Shown here: positions 45,222 through 53,702 of the stretch, one piece after another
Layout of the letters: each line of letters starts with the position of its first letter
Numbering within the stretch: position 1 is the first letter of the stretch
Assembly (NCBI GenBank): GCA_902496115.1
Contig: CABUZK010000006.1
Coordinates: 10,373 to 74,372, forward strand
Direction of reading: 5' to 3'
From: an uncultured Collinsella sp.
GTDB taxonomy: Bacteria > Actinomycetota > Coriobacteriia > Coriobacteriales > Coriobacteriaceae
DNA length: 64,000 nt
Notes under the pieces: model-generated
Databases searched by the model: none
What the model was told of the DNA's origin: nothing
What the model saw: the letters and a program-made list of their open reading frames with translations, nothing else
Made by a program: the position numbers and the translations under genes

Positions 45222-45842
45222 TTGATCAGCATGATTCTCGGCCGCAAGATTGGCATGACCCAGGTTTGGGACGAGAACGACAACGTCGTTCCCGTCACGG
45301 TCATCCAGGCTGGCCCCTGCGCTGTCTCGCAGGTTAAAACTCAGGCAACCGACGGCTATGACGCCGTCCAGATCGGTTTCGGCGACATCAAGGCCAAGAA
45401 CGTGAACAAGCCCATGGCTGGTCACTTCGCCAAGGCTGGCGTCGAGCCTGTCCGTTTCCTTCGTGAGGTCCGCGTCGAGAACGGCGAGGAGCACAAGGTC
45501 GGCGAGGTCGTCACCGTCGCTGATTTCGCTGATGTCGAGAAGGTCGACGTCATCGGTACCTCCAAGGGTAAGGGCTTCCAGGGTCGCATCAAGCGCTGGG
45601 GTCAGCGCCGCGGTCCTATGACGCATGGTTCTCACTTCCAGCGTCACCCCGGTTCTATCGGTCAGTGCGCCTATCCTGCGCGCGTCCTCAAGGGCGTCAA
45701 GATGGCCGGTCACATGGGTAACGAGCGCGTTACCGTCAAGAACCTTTCCGTTGTCCGCATCGATGCCGAGCAGAACCTCATCTTGGTCAAGGGCGCTGTC
45801 CCGGGTGCCAAGAATGGTCTCGTCGCCATCCGTATGGCCTAA
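45222..45842 (+). CDS. rplC: 50S ribosomal protein L3
   Basis: A 206-residue early-assembly protein. It reads [13 protein letters not shown] after a short MIS, and has [21 protein letters not shown], the central extension reaching the peptidyl-transferase centre. The TTG at 45222 is better spaced from GGGA than the ATG at 45231; either is possible. It is the first gene of this S10-type operon because rpsJ is elsewhere. Confidence 0.96.
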   Translation: MISMILGRKIGMTQVWDENDNVVPVTVIQAGPCAVSQVKTQATDGYDAVQIGFGDIKAKNVNKPMAGHFAKAGVEPVRFLREVRVENGEEHKVGEVVTVADFADVEKVDVIGTSKGKGFQGRIKRWGQRRGPMTHGSHFQRHPGSIGQCAYPARVLKGVKMAGHMGNERVTVKNLSVVRIDAEQNLILVKGAVPGAKNGLVAIRMA

Positions 45843-45888
45843 GGGCCCAGCCCATTTAGCCCAGCGTCATACCAAGGAGAACACTTAA

Positions 45889-46515
45889 ATGGCAAAGTTT
45901 GAAGTAAAGAACAGCGAGGGCAAGAAGGTCGCCGAGGCCGAGCTCGCCGCTGAGGTGTACGGCATCGAGCCGAACATCCACGTTATGCACCACATCGTCA
46001 AGTGCCAGATGGCCTCTTGGCGTCAGGGCACCCAGTCTGCTAAGGGTCGCTCTGAGGTTTCCGGTGGCGGCAAGAAGCCTTGGCGTCAGAAGGGCACCGG
46101 CCGTGCCCGCCAGGGTTCCATCCGTGCTGCCCAGTGGCGTCACGGTGGCGTCGTCTTCGCCCCCAAGCCCCGTTCTTACGCTAAGCGTATGAACAACAAG
46201 GAGGTCAAGCTGGCTATGCGCTCTGCGCTGTCCGCCAAGCTGGCCGATGGCGAGCTCGTGCTCGTCGACGACTACGGCTTCGAGAAGCCTTCCACCAAGG
46301 CTGCCGTCGCCATGCTCAAGGCTCTCGGCCTTGAGGGCAAGCGCCTGACCATCATCGTTCGCGATGAGGACGTCAACGCCTACCTGTCGTTCCGCAACAT
46401 TCCCAAGACGTTCATCATCACTGCCGACGAGGCCAACACCTACGATCTCGTCAACAACAACGCCGTGCTGATGCCCGCCGACATCGCCGCTCACTTCGGG
46501 GAGGTGCTTGCATAA
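45889..46515 (+). CDS. rplD: 50S ribosomal protein L4
   Basis: A 208-residue exit-tunnel protein. The GGGKKPWRQKGTGRARQGS loop that lines the tunnel is present. L4 is the usual autoregulator of the S10 operon. AAGGAG precedes the ATG. It ends directly against rplW with no gap. Confidence 0.96.
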   Translation: MAKFEVKNSEGKKVAEAELAAEVYGIEPNIHVMHHIVKCQMASWRQGTQSAKGRSEVSGGGKKPWRQKGTGRARQGSIRAAQWRHGGVVFAPKPRSYAKRMNNKEVKLAMRSALSAKLADGELVLVDDYGFEKPSTKAAVAMLKALGLEGKRLTIIVRDEDVNAYLSFRNIPKTFIITADEANTYDLVNNNAVLMPADIAAHFGEVLA

Positions 46516-46803
46516 ATGACCGCCCACGAGATCATCATCCGTCCGATCGTGTCCGAGCGTTCCTTCTCCGGCATGGAGCTGAACAAGTACACGTTCGAGG
46601 TCGCCAAGGATGCTAACAAGTATCAGATCAAGGACGCTGTCGAGGAGATCTTCGGCGTCAAGGTCGTTCGCGTGAACACCCTGACGGTCAAGCCCAAGAC
46701 CAAGCGCGTGCGCTATGTCGCCGGCAAGACCCGTTCTTGGAAGAAGGCCATCGTCACGCTGGCCGAGGGCGACACCATCGAGGTCTTTGGCAACCAGGCC
46801 TAA
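46516..46803 (+). CDS. rplW: 50S ribosomal protein L23
   Basis: A 95-residue tunnel-exit protein that docks SRP and trigger factor. It starts MTAHEIIIRPIVSERSF and keeps KYTFEVAKDANKYQIKDAVE. The ATG follows the rplD TAA immediately, with GGGGAGG inside rplD. Confidence 0.96.
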   Translation: MTAHEIIIRPIVSERSFSGMELNKYTFEVAKDANKYQIKDAVEEIFGVKVVRVNTLTVKPKTKRVRYVAGKTRSWKKAIVTLAEGDTIEVFGNQA

Positions 46804-46821
46804 GACTCGCTGCTGTTGAGT

Positions 46822-46868
46822 GAGCTCATGCCTCCCAAATAGGGGAGGCGAGAGCTCAAGGTTTTGGG
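46822..46868 (+). terminator. Hairpin in the rplW-rplB gap
   Basis: GAGCTC and CCTCCC pair with GGGAGG and GAGCTC, followed by a short TTTT. It may be a partial terminator that splits the S10 operon before rplB. Confidence 0.5.
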
Positions 46869-46879
46869 CGTATAAAATG

Positions 46880-46901
46880 GACACGCCCGGAACCGTGTAT
46901 A
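46880..46901. promoter_or_regulatory. Dyad motif copy 4, upstream of rplB
   Basis: GACACGCCCG...CCGTGTATA, matching the copies at 159, 39255 and 45015. TATAAA (46871-46876) directly upstream could be a -10 box, but no -35 is clear. Confidence 0.5.
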
Positions 46902-46982
46902 CGTCCGGTGTCATCGCACCCGAGGCAGAACCTCGTATCCCTGTCTGCGATGGCTAACGGATTCCTATTGAAAGGGATTGTA

Positions 46983-47813
46983 ATGGCTGTAAAGCACCTT
47001 AAGCCGACCTCCGCTGGTAGGCGTTGGCAGACGATCTCCGACTTCTCCGAGATCACCTGCACCAAGCCCGAGAAGTCTCTTCTCGAGCCCCTGCCCAAGA
47101 AGGCCGGTCGTAACAACAACGGCCGCATCACCACCCGCCACCAGGGCGGCGGCGTGAAGCGTCGTTACCGCGTGATCGACTTCAAGCGCAACAAGGACGG
47201 CGTGCCCGCCAAGGTTGCCACGATCGAGTACGATCCGAACCGTTCCGCTCGCATCGCTTTGCTGCACTATGCTGACGGTGAGAAGCGCTACATCCTGGCC
47301 CCCAAGGGCCTCGAGGTCGGTCAGACCGTCATGTCCGGTTCTGACGCCGACATCAAGCCGGGCAACGCTCTGCCCCTCGCCGACATCCCCGTCGGTACGC
47401 TCATCCACGCCGTCGAGTTCCAGCCGGGCAAGGGCGCTGCTATCGCTCGTTCCGCCGGTAACTCCTGCCAGCTGATGGGTAAGGAGGGCAAGTACGCCAT
47501 CGTCCGTATGCCTTCCTCCGAGATGCGCCGCATCCTCGTTACCTGCCGCGCCACCGTCGGTGAGGTCGGCAACGCCGATCACGCCAACATCGTTATCGGC
47601 AAGGCCGGCCGTAAGCGTCATATGAACGTGCGCCCGACCGTCCGCGGTACCGTCATGAACCCTGTCGACCACCCGCACGGCGGTGGCGAGGGCAAGAACC
47701 ACACCTCTGGTCGTCCCTCTGTTACCCCCTGGGGTAAGCCGACGAAGGGCCTTCGTACGCGCAAGAAGAAGAAGGTCTCGAACCAGCACATCATTCGTCG
47801 CCGTAAGAAGTAA
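46983..47813 (+). CDS. rplB: 50S ribosomal protein L2
   Basis: A 276-residue protein next to the peptidyl-transferase centre. It starts [15 protein letters not shown] and has [19 protein letters not shown] with the conserved His. The ATG at 46983 follows GAAAGGG. An upstream in-frame start at 46908 has no similarity. The 179-bp gap after rplW is unusual. Confidence 0.96.
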   Translation: MAVKHLKPTSAGRRWQTISDFSEITCTKPEKSLLEPLPKKAGRNNNGRITTRHQGGGVKRRYRVIDFKRNKDGVPAKVATIEYDPNRSARIALLHYADGEKRYILAPKGLEVGQTVMSGSDADIKPGNALPLADIPVGTLIHAVEFQPGKGAAIARSAGNSCQLMGKEGKYAIVRMPSSEMRRILVTCRATVGEVGNADHANIVIGKAGRKRHMNVRPTVRGTVMNPVDHPHGGGEGKNHTSGRPSVTPWGKPTKGLRTRKKKKVSNQHIIRRRKK

Positions 47814-47845
47814 TTTCGGATACCGAGTTTTAGGAGAAAGCACTT

Positions 47846-48106
47846 ATGAGCAGAAGTCTCAAAAAGGGCCCGTTCGTGGAGACTCGCCTTCTCTCGCGTA
47901 TCACCGCGATGAACGAGGCTGGCAAGAAGGACGTCGTGAAGACCTGGTCCCGCGCGTCCACCATCTTCCCCGAGATGGTTGGTCACACCATCGCCGTCCA
48001 CGACGGCCGCAAGCATGTGCCCGTGTATGTTACCGAGTCCATGGTTGGTCACAAGCTCGGCGAGTTCGCGCCGACTCGTACGTTCCGTGGCCACAAGGCC
48101 AAATAG
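47846..48106 (+). CDS. rpsS: 30S ribosomal protein S19
   Basis: An 86-residue 30S head protein. It begins [12 protein letters not shown] and contains [21 protein letters not shown], both family hallmarks. TTAGGAG precedes the ATG. Confidence 0.97.
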   Translation: MSRSLKKGPFVETRLLSRITAMNEAGKKDVVKTWSRASTIFPEMVGHTIAVHDGRKHVPVYVTESMVGHKLGEFAPTRTFRGHKAK

Positions 48107-48120
48107 GGGGTTAACCGTAA

Positions 48121-48492
48121 ATGGCAACTAAGTCTATTGAAACTGAGGCCACCGAGGTTCGCGCCGTCGCTAAGTACGTGCGTGTTTCCCCCAGCAAGGC
48201 CCGCCTGGTGGTCGATCTGATCCGCCGCAAGCCTGTCGCTCAGGCCTTCGACATCCTCCACTTCTGCGACCGCGCCGTCGCCGTGGATGTCGAGAAGGTT
48301 CTCCGTTCCGCCGTTGCGAACGCCGAGAACAACAACGGTCTGCGTGCCGACAACCTGGTTGTCGCCGCTGCCTATGTTGACGAGGGTCCGACGCTTAAGC
48401 GCATCCGTCCCCGCGCCAAGGGTTCCGCTTCTCGTATTCTGAAGCGTACTTCCCACATCACCGTCGTCGTTGCTCCTCGAAAGGAGGCGTAA
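48121..48492 (+). CDS. rplV: 50S ribosomal protein L22
   Basis: A 123-residue tunnel-wall protein with [19 protein letters not shown] and the C-terminal hook [19 protein letters not shown]. It starts 15 bp after rpsS. Confidence 0.97.
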   Translation: MATKSIETEATEVRAVAKYVRVSPSKARLVVDLIRRKPVAQAFDILHFCDRAVAVDVEKVLRSAVANAENNNGLRADNLVVAAAYVDEGPTLKRIRPRAKGSASRILKRTSHITVVVAPRKEA

Positions 48493-48498
48493 AGCTGT

Positions 48499-49209
48499 AT
48501 GGGTCAGAAAGTCTACCCCACCGGCTTCCGTCTTGGCATCACCGAGAACTGGCGCTCCCGCTGGTTCGCAGAGAAGGATTACGCTAAGACCCTCGGTAAC
48601 GATCTCGAGATCCGCAAGTACCTCGAGAAGCGTCTTTCCCGCGCAGCTGTCTCCCGTGTCGAGATCGAGCGCGCTGGCGACAAGGTGAAGGTCATCATCC
48701 TCACCGCTCGCCCCGGCGTTGTCATCGGTAAGAAGGGTGCCGAGATCGATACCCTCCGCACCGAGCTCGAGAAGGTCGCTGGCGTCTCCAAGGGCCAGCT
48801 CTCCGTCGACGTTGTCGAGATCAAGCGCCCCGAGCTCGACGCCAACCTCGTTGCTCAGTCTATCGCCGAGCAGCTCGAGGGCCGCGTTGCCTTCCGTCGC
48901 GCTATGCGCAAGGCTGTCCAGTCCGCCCGCAAGGCCGGCGCTAAGGGCATCCGTATCCAGTGCTCCGGTCGTCTCGGCGGTGCCGAGATGGGCCGTCGTG
49001 AGTGGTACCGCGAGGGTCGCGTGCCTCTGCACACCCTCCGTGCCAAGATCGACTACGGCACGGCTGTCGCCAGCACCACCATGGGCGCTTGCGGCGTGAA
49101 GGTCTGGATCTACCTGGGCGAGAAGCTCCCGGGCCAGCCTGTTCCCAACCCTGCACTCGAGGGCTCTTCCCGTCCTCGTCGTCGTAACTCCGAGAGGAGG
49201 GGTCAGTAG
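48499..49209 (+). CDS. rpsC: 30S ribosomal protein S3
   Basis: A 236-residue mRNA-entry protein. It has an N-terminal [14 protein letters not shown], a KH domain ([15 protein letters not shown]) and C-terminal [25 protein letters not shown]. Its TAG stop shares one base with the rplP start. Confidence 0.97.
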   Translation: MGQKVYPTGFRLGITENWRSRWFAEKDYAKTLGNDLEIRKYLEKRLSRAAVSRVEIERAGDKVKVIILTARPGVVIGKKGAEIDTLRTELEKVAGVSKGQLSVDVVEIKRPELDANLVAQSIAEQLEGRVAFRRAMRKAVQSARKAGAKGIRIQCSGRLGGAEMGRREWYREGRVPLHTLRAKIDYGTAVASTTMGACGVKVWIYLGEKLPGQPVPNPALEGSSRPRRRNSERRGQ

Positions 49210-49712
49210 TGCTTGCCCCTAAGCGTATTCTTCACCGCAAGGTGCAGCGTGGCTCCATGAAGGGCCAGGCCAAGGGTAATACCGAGCTGCATTTCGGCGA
49301 GTTTGGTATCCAGGCTCTCGAGGCCCATTGGATCACCAACCGTCAGATCGAGGCCGCTCGTATTGCCATGACCCGCTACATGAAGCGTGGCGGTCGTGTC
49401 TACATCACGATCTTCCCCGATAAGCCCATCACCAAGAAGCCTGCCGAGACTCGCATGGGTTCTGGTAAGGGTAACCCCGAGGAGTGGGTGGCCGTCGTCA
49501 AGCCCGGCCGCATCATGTTCGAGGTCAAGGGCGTGCCCGAGGAGGTCGCTCGCGAGGCTCTGCGTCTTGCTCAGCACAAGCTCCCCATCAAGACCAAGAT
49601 TGTGGTTGCCAAGAACGCTGAGCAGCGCATCGAGAAGGAAATGGCTGAGGAGGCCGCTCTCGAGGCCAAGTGGGCTGCTGAGGACGCCGCCGCCGCCAAG
49701 GAGGAGAACTAA
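49209..49712 (+). CDS. rplP: 50S ribosomal protein L16
   Basis: A 167-residue protein that positions tRNA in the A site. It has [19 protein letters not shown] and [22 protein letters not shown]. The last 30 residues are an Ala/Glu-rich extension beyond the usual 137-140. The GTG start overlaps the rpsC stop by one base. Confidence 0.96.
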   Translation: MLAPKRILHRKVQRGSMKGQAKGNTELHFGEFGIQALEAHWITNRQIEAARIAMTRYMKRGGRVYITIFPDKPITKKPAETRMGSGKGNPEEWVAVVKPGRIMFEVKGVPEEVAREALRLAQHKLPIKTKIVVAKNAEQRIEKEMAEEAALEAKWAAEDAAAAKEEN

Positions 49713-49927
49713 TGAAGCCCGCAGAGATTCGTGAGCTCTCGGACGCTCAGCTCGTTGAGAAGCTGAAGGAAATGCGCGCCGAGCTCTTTAACCTTCGTTT
49801 CCAGATGGCCACCAGCCAGCTGGACAACACCGCTCGCGTCAACACCGTGAAGAAGGACATCGCTCGCGTCCTCACGGAGCAGCGCGCCCGCGAGATCGCA
49901 GCGGAGAAGTCCGCTGTCGCCGAGTAG
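49712..49927 (+). CDS. rpmC: 50S ribosomal protein L29
   Basis: A 71-residue two-helix protein at the tunnel exit. It has [18 protein letters not shown] and NLRFQMATSQLDN. The TAATG junction overlaps rplP. Confidence 0.96.
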   Translation: MKPAEIRELSDAQLVEKLKEMRAELFNLRFQMATSQLDNTARVNTVKKDIARVLTEQRAREIAAEKSAVAE

Positions 49928-49943
49928 GACCTAAGGAGAGAAC

Positions 49944-50204
49944 ATGACTGATTCGCGTAACTCGCGTAAGGTCCGTACGGGTGTCGTTACCTCCGTCTCC
50001 GGTGCCAAGACCATTGTTGTCACCATCACCGAGCGCAAGCGTCACCCCAAGTACGGCAAGATGATGACCAGCTCCAAGAAGCTGCACGCTCACGACGAGG
50101 AGTGCACGGCTGGCGTGGGCGATACCGTCCGCGTTATGGAGACCCGTCCTATGTCCAAGATGAAGCGTTGGCGCCTCATCGAGGTCGTCGAGCGCGCTAA
50201 ATAA
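49944..50204 (+). CDS. rpsQ: 30S ribosomal protein S17
   Basis: An 86-residue OB-fold primary rRNA binder. It has GVVTSVSGAKTIVVTITERK and a KMKRWRLIEVVERAK end. AAGGAG precedes the ATG. A 118-bp gap follows before rplN. Confidence 0.96.
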   Translation: MTDSRNSRKVRTGVVTSVSGAKTIVVTITERKRHPKYGKMMTSSKKLHAHDEECTAGVGDTVRVMETRPMSKMKRWRLIEVVERAK

Positions 50205-50322
50205 GCAGTCGCTCTTACGACTTGTACGTTTCCGAAGATGTGCGTATACCTGGCTTGCATACCACAGGCCGTATAAAGGCAGCGCACCTCTCTTCGGTTC
50301 TTAGTTCGGAGGAACATCTACC

Positions 50323-50691
50323 ATGATTCAGATGCAAACCATGCTGAACGTCGCCGACAACTCCGGCGCTCGCAAGATTCGCTGCATCAAGGTGCTTGGC
50401 GGTTCCAAGCGTCGTTATGCAGGCATCGGCGATGTGTTCATCGGTGCTGTCCAGGAGGCTACCCCTGGCGCCAACGTCAAGAAGAAGGACGTTGTCCGTT
50501 GCGTCGTCGTTCGCACCGTTAAGGAGATCCGCCGCAAGGATGGCTCCTACATTCGCTTTGATGAGAACGCCTGCGTTGTCATCAACAACGATGGTTCGCC
50601 CGTCGGCACCCGTATCTTCGGGCCCGTCGCTCGCGAGCTTCGTGACAAGAAGTACATGAAGATCGTCTCGCTCGCTCCCGAGACCCTGTAG
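50323..50691 (+). CDS. rplN: 50S ribosomal protein L14
   Basis: A 122-residue interface protein. It has [19 protein letters not shown] and [25 protein letters not shown], both diagnostic. It is normally the first gene of the spc operon. GGAGG precedes the ATG. Confidence 0.97.
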   Translation: MIQMQTMLNVADNSGARKIRCIKVLGGSKRRYAGIGDVFIGAVQEATPGANVKKKDVVRCVVVRTVKEIRRKDGSYIRFDENACVVINNDGSPVGTRIFGPVARELRDKKYMKIVSLAPETL

Positions 50692-50704
50692 TTAGGGGAG
50701 ATAT

Positions 50705-51010
50705 ATGTATATCAAGAAGGGCGATAAGGTCCAGGTTCTCTCTGGTAAGGATCGCGGCAAGCAGGGCGTTGTCCTGCGTGCTCTCCCCGCCGAGAACAAG
50801 GTCGTTGTCGAGGGCGTTTCGGTCGTCAAGAAGGCCGTCAAGCCCAACGCTGCCAACCAGCAGGGCGGCATCGTTTCGCAGGAGGCTCCCATCGACGCCT
50901 CCAACGTCAATCTCGTTTGCCCCGAGTGCGGTAAGGTTACCCGCGTCGGTCACGAGAAGGACGGCAAGAACAAGCTTCGCGTCTGCAAGAAGTGCGGCCA
51001 CAAGTTCTAA
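50705..51010 (+). CDS. rplX: 50S ribosomal protein L24
   Basis: A 101-residue KOW-domain protein. It has [20 protein letters not shown], then a C-terminal Cys pair VCPECGK and [10 protein letters not shown] that makes a zinc ribbon. The spc operon normally continues with rplE, rpsN and so on; here it stops with a terminator. Confidence 0.96.
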   Translation: MYIKKGDKVQVLSGKDRGKQGVVLRALPAENKVVVEGVSVVKKAVKPNAANQQGGIVSQEAPIDASNVNLVCPECGKVTRVGHEKDGKNKLRVCKKCGHKF

Positions 51011-51036
51011 GCTGCCCGCAACATCAAGTTGCTAGC

Positions 51037-51073
51037 AAAGGCCCGGATGCCCCAAGGCACCCGGGCCTTTTTT
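51037..51073 (+). terminator. Intrinsic terminator after rplX
   Basis: AAAGGCCCGGATGC/GCACCCGGGCCTTT stem followed by TTTTT. It ends the ribosomal cluster. Confidence 0.92.
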
Positions 51074-51091
51074 GATCCCTACTCATTAGGT

Positions 51092-51118
51092 ACTCATTGG
51101 GGACAGGCTTAAATGAGT
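51092..51118. repeat. Small palindrome with GGGGACAGG core
   Basis: ACTCATT and AATGAGT around GGGGACAGGCTTA. The core is the same CCTGTCCC element (other strand) found in repeat families A and B, but the arms are unrelated. Confidence 0.55.
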
Positions 51119-51225
51119 GGTTGCGCGCACGAAGGCTGGCGTGACAGTTGGTCAGCTTGTGCGTTGCTGCGGACTCGGTGAGGCAACGGTTAAAAGGGCA
51201 ACTGTTGGCTGGCGCGACGCCTCAA

Positions 51226-51256
51226 ATGATCCGTTTTCCTCCGTCCCCTAGGGATC
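51226..51256. repeat. Short repeat, family C copy 1
   Basis: TGATCCGTTTTCCTCCGTCC then CC, one base, AGGGATCA. A copy at 56981 differs by one base. The ends TGATCC/GGGATCA are complementary. Confidence 0.7.
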
Positions 51257-51260
51257 AGGT

Positions 51261-51394
51261 GATGCGCATTTATGCGTAGTTACTGCGTAGGACTGTGTGA
51301 GTATGCGTGTATATGCGCCGTCAATTGCTGAACTTTGACCATTTAGCGGTAATACACGCAAAAGTACGCGCATACACGCGCATTTGTGCGAATA
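51261..51394. promoter_or_regulatory. Cluster of ATGCGC/TATGCG repeats upstream of the oxidoreductase-DeoR operon
   Basis: Near-palindromic units such as GATGCGCATTTATGCG, GTATGCGTGTATATGCGC and TACGCGCATACACGCGCAT recur over 135 bp just before the oxidoreductase gene. They look like multiple operators, plausibly for the DeoR-type protein of the same operon. TTGACC at 51335 has no clear -10. Confidence 0.5.
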
Positions 51395-51440
51395 TAGAGC
51401 TGTCAGAAATGAAAGACTTTTCACGACGCAGGAGGCACAT

Positions 51441-52520
51441 ATGGCAGATTCCAAACAGGTTCCGCTCGACGCTGCGGCAGCCGCAAAGGCAGCGTTCGCT
51501 TCGGTCCAGGACAAGCCGTTCCCCGATGATATCTTTACGGCCCCCGAGCTTCGTTGGGCTGTGATCGGGTGCGGCGTTATCGCCAACCAGATGGCCCAGT
51601 CTCTCGCTCTTGCTGGCCGCAAGCTTGCGGGCGTCGCCAACCGCACGCTGTCAAAGGCTCAAACTTTTGCCGAGCAGTATGGCATCGAGAAGGTCTATGA
51701 CACGGTCGAGGATCTCTACGCCGATCCGAACATTGACGCAGTCTATATCACCACGCCGCATAACACTCATATCACCTACCTGCGAGCCGCTCTGGCAGCT
51801 GGCAAGCACGTGCTCTGCGAAAAGGCCATTACCCTCAACTCTGCCGAGCTCGACGAGGCCCGCGCCATTGCCGACGAGCACCACGTCGTCCTTATGGACG
51901 CCACCACTGTACTTCACATGCCCTTGTATCAGGAGCTGCATCGTCGCATGGATGCTGGCGAGTTCGGCCGCATGAATCTCGCTCAACTCAACTTTGGCAG
52001 CTATAAGGAGTACGGCGATCTGACCAATCGCTTCTACAATCGCAACCTTGCCGGCGGTGCCATGCTCGACATTGGCGTGTATGCCCTGTCCGTCATGCGC
52101 CTCTTTATGGCAAGCCAACCCGCTGAGGTTGTCTCGCTGGGCAACACCTGCGAGACCGGCGTTGACGTTGCGGGCGGCATCGTCTGCCGCAATGCCGAAC
52201 AGCAGCTGGGCGTGGTGAGCCTCACGCTCCACTCCAAGCAACCCAAGCGCTCGGTCATCAGCTTCGACAAGTGTTATATCGAGGTCAACGATTATCCGCG
52301 TGCCGATCACGCGACCATCGTGTGGACTGCGGACGGCCACCGCGAGGAGGTCCACGCCGGCACCGAGGCTTACGCCCTTTGCTATGAGATGGCCGATCTT
52401 GAGAAGGCCGTTGCCGGCGACGACTCCAAGCGCGAGCTGCTGGATTATGCTTCTGATGTTATGGAGCTTATGACCAAGCTTCGCGCCGACTGGGGAGTCG
52501 TGTACCCCGAGGAGGAGTAA
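51441..52520 (+). CDS. Gfo/Idh/MocA-family oxidoreductase
   Basis: A 359-residue NAD(P)-dependent sugar or polyol dehydrogenase-like enzyme. The Rossmann motif RWAVIGCGVIANQMA (about residues 38-52) is preceded by an extra 37-residue N-terminus. CEKAITLN holds the catalytic Lys of the EKP motif, although proline is replaced by Ala. AGGAGG precedes the ATG. The DeoR regulator gene starts 3 bp after its stop, so the operon is likely self-regulated. Confidence 0.85.
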   Translation: MADSKQVPLDAAAAAKAAFASVQDKPFPDDIFTAPELRWAVIGCGVIANQMAQSLALAGRKLAGVANRTLSKAQTFAEQYGIEKVYDTVEDLYADPNIDAVYITTPHNTHITYLRAALAAGKHVLCEKAITLNSAELDEARAIADEHHVVLMDATTVLHMPLYQELHRRMDAGEFGRMNLAQLNFGSYKEYGDLTNRFYNRNLAGGAMLDIGVYALSVMRLFMASQPAEVVSLGNTCETGVDVAGGIVCRNAEQQLGVVSLTLHSKQPKRSVISFDKCYIEVNDYPRADHATIVWTADGHREEVHAGTEAYALCYEMADLEKAVAGDDSKRELLDYASDVMELMTKLRADWGVVYPEEE

Positions 52521-52523
52521 GCG

Positions 52524-53270
52524 ATGCTTGCGGAAGATAGGCTCAACGCGATTGTGTCAATGGTGCAACAGGCTGGCTCGGTTACCGTGCCGGAGCTTGC
52601 TGGGGCCCTGGGCGTGACGGCGTCTACCATTCGGCGCGACCTGCAGACGCTCGACCGCGCGCACCGTATCGCCAAGGTGCACGGTGGGGCGACGAGCCTT
52701 GAGCGCGCGCACGTGACGCGCGACCTAACGCTTAATGAGCGTAGTGATCTCCATAACGATGACAAGGAGCGCATCTGCGCCCGTGCCGCGGCCCTGGTGG
52801 AGCCCGATAGCTTTGTGTATATCGATTCGGGCTCCACGACCCTCAAGCTCATCGAGCATCTTCCGCGCCTTGAGGGTGTCACCTATGTGACCGATTCCGT
52901 GCTCCATGCTCAGCATCTCGCCCTGCGTGGTATGCGCACCGTGGTGCTAGGCGGCGAGCTCAAGCCCGAGACCGAGGCGCTCGTCGGTCCCGATGCCTTG
53001 GCAACCCTGGACCGCTATAACTTCAACTGCGGTTTTTGGGGTTCCAATGGCATCGCCGCCGAGCAAGGTCTCACCACACCGGATATCGAGGAAGCGCAGG
53101 TCAAGCGTATCTCGATGCGTCATACCGCCAGACGCTTCGTAATCTCGGACGCCAGCAAATTTGGCATGGTGGCGCCCGTCAAGTTCGCGGACTTCCGCGA
53201 CGCAACGATTATTACCGCAGGCGAGGTCCCCGCCAAGTACCGGGCAATGGACAACGTCATCACGGTTTAA
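52524..53270 (+). CDS. DeoR-family transcriptional regulator
   Basis: A 248-residue repressor. The N-terminal winged helix contains VTVPELAGALGVTASTIRRDLQTLD, and the DeoR sensor domain has YIDSGSTTLKLIEHL and VLGGELKPETEALVGP. It usually responds to a sugar phosphate. It shares an operon with the oxidoreductase and probably binds the repeat cluster at 51261. Confidence 0.92.
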   Translation: MLAEDRLNAIVSMVQQAGSVTVPELAGALGVTASTIRRDLQTLDRAHRIAKVHGGATSLERAHVTRDLTLNERSDLHNDDKERICARAAALVEPDSFVYIDSGSTTLKLIEHLPRLEGVTYVTDSVLHAQHLALRGMRTVVLGGELKPETEALVGPDALATLDRYNFNCGFWGSNGIAAEQGLTTPDIEEAQVKRISMRHTARRFVISDASKFGMVAPVKFADFRDATIITAGEVPAKYRAMDNVITV

Positions 53271-53290
53271 CAGCAGGGGCAGACTAAGAC

Positions 53291-53331
53291 CAAAACCACC
53301 ACGAAGGTGCCTGTCCCCATTGTGGTGGTTA
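53291..53331. repeat. REP-like palindrome, family A copy 4
   Basis: CAAAACCACCACGAAGG, core TGCCTGTCCCC, ATTGTGGTGGTT. One arm carries a mismatch. It lies just downstream of the DeoR stop. Confidence 0.8.
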
Positions 53332-53360
53332 GTAACGAAAACCGAGTAGTTTTCTCAATA

Positions 53361-53402
53361 GAAAAGCGGCAACGTCCATTACGGGCGTTGCCGCTTTTGT
53401 TG
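53361..53402 (+). terminator. Intrinsic terminator after the DeoR gene
   Basis: AAAAGCGGCAACG/CGTTGCCGCTTTT stem followed by GTTG; the arm's own T run provides the tail. Confidence 0.8.
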
Positions 53403-53414
53403 TCTACCGGTTTG

Positions 53415-53631
53415 TCTAAATCTGTAACAACTGGACCGTTAAAAGTGGGCTAGGTGTTACAGATTGAGATACTTCCGAACCGCGCCATCCCTTTTTCTCG
53501 ATCTGTAACATCTGGGACGGATTTTGCCGAGTTACTGTTACAGATTGAGATTTTTCCCTTGAGGGGGATTCGAATGTCTCGATCTGTAACAGATAGACCG
53601 GAAAATGGGTTCTAACTGTTACAGATCGAGA
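53415..53631. repeat. Array of six 15-bp repeats in alternating orientation (81-bp period)
   Basis: ATCTGTAACA at 53420, 53501 and 53582 alternates with its complement TGTTACAGAT at 53455, 53536 and 53617. Each is extended by TCTCG or GAGA to about 15 bp. Both sets have an exact 81-bp period. The 25- and 26-bp intervals between repeats differ in sequence. It sits between convergent genes. No cas gene is nearby. Confidence 0.85.
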
Positions 53632-53661
53632 CGTTTTGGGACCGCGGTTGAGCCATTGCGG

Positions 53662-53702
53662 CAAAACAACCACAAAGGGACGTGAACCTTTGTGGTGGTT
53701 TA
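53662..53702. repeat. REP-like palindrome, family A copy 5
   Basis: CAAAACAACCACAAAGG and CCTTTGTGGTGGTTT around GACGTGAA. Here the CCTGTCCC core is lost. The TTA at its right edge is the stop codon of the pseudouridine synthase gene. Confidence 0.8.

Noticed and set aside
51119..51225. Hidden structure or gene between rplX and the repeat cluster
   Set aside because: Only short direct matches (GGCTGGCG..GAC twice); no hairpin of note and no coding frame with a start site.
53415..53631. Canonical CRISPR array
   Set aside because: Repeats are only 15 bp, alternate in orientation, number six, and no cas gene or leader is nearby.
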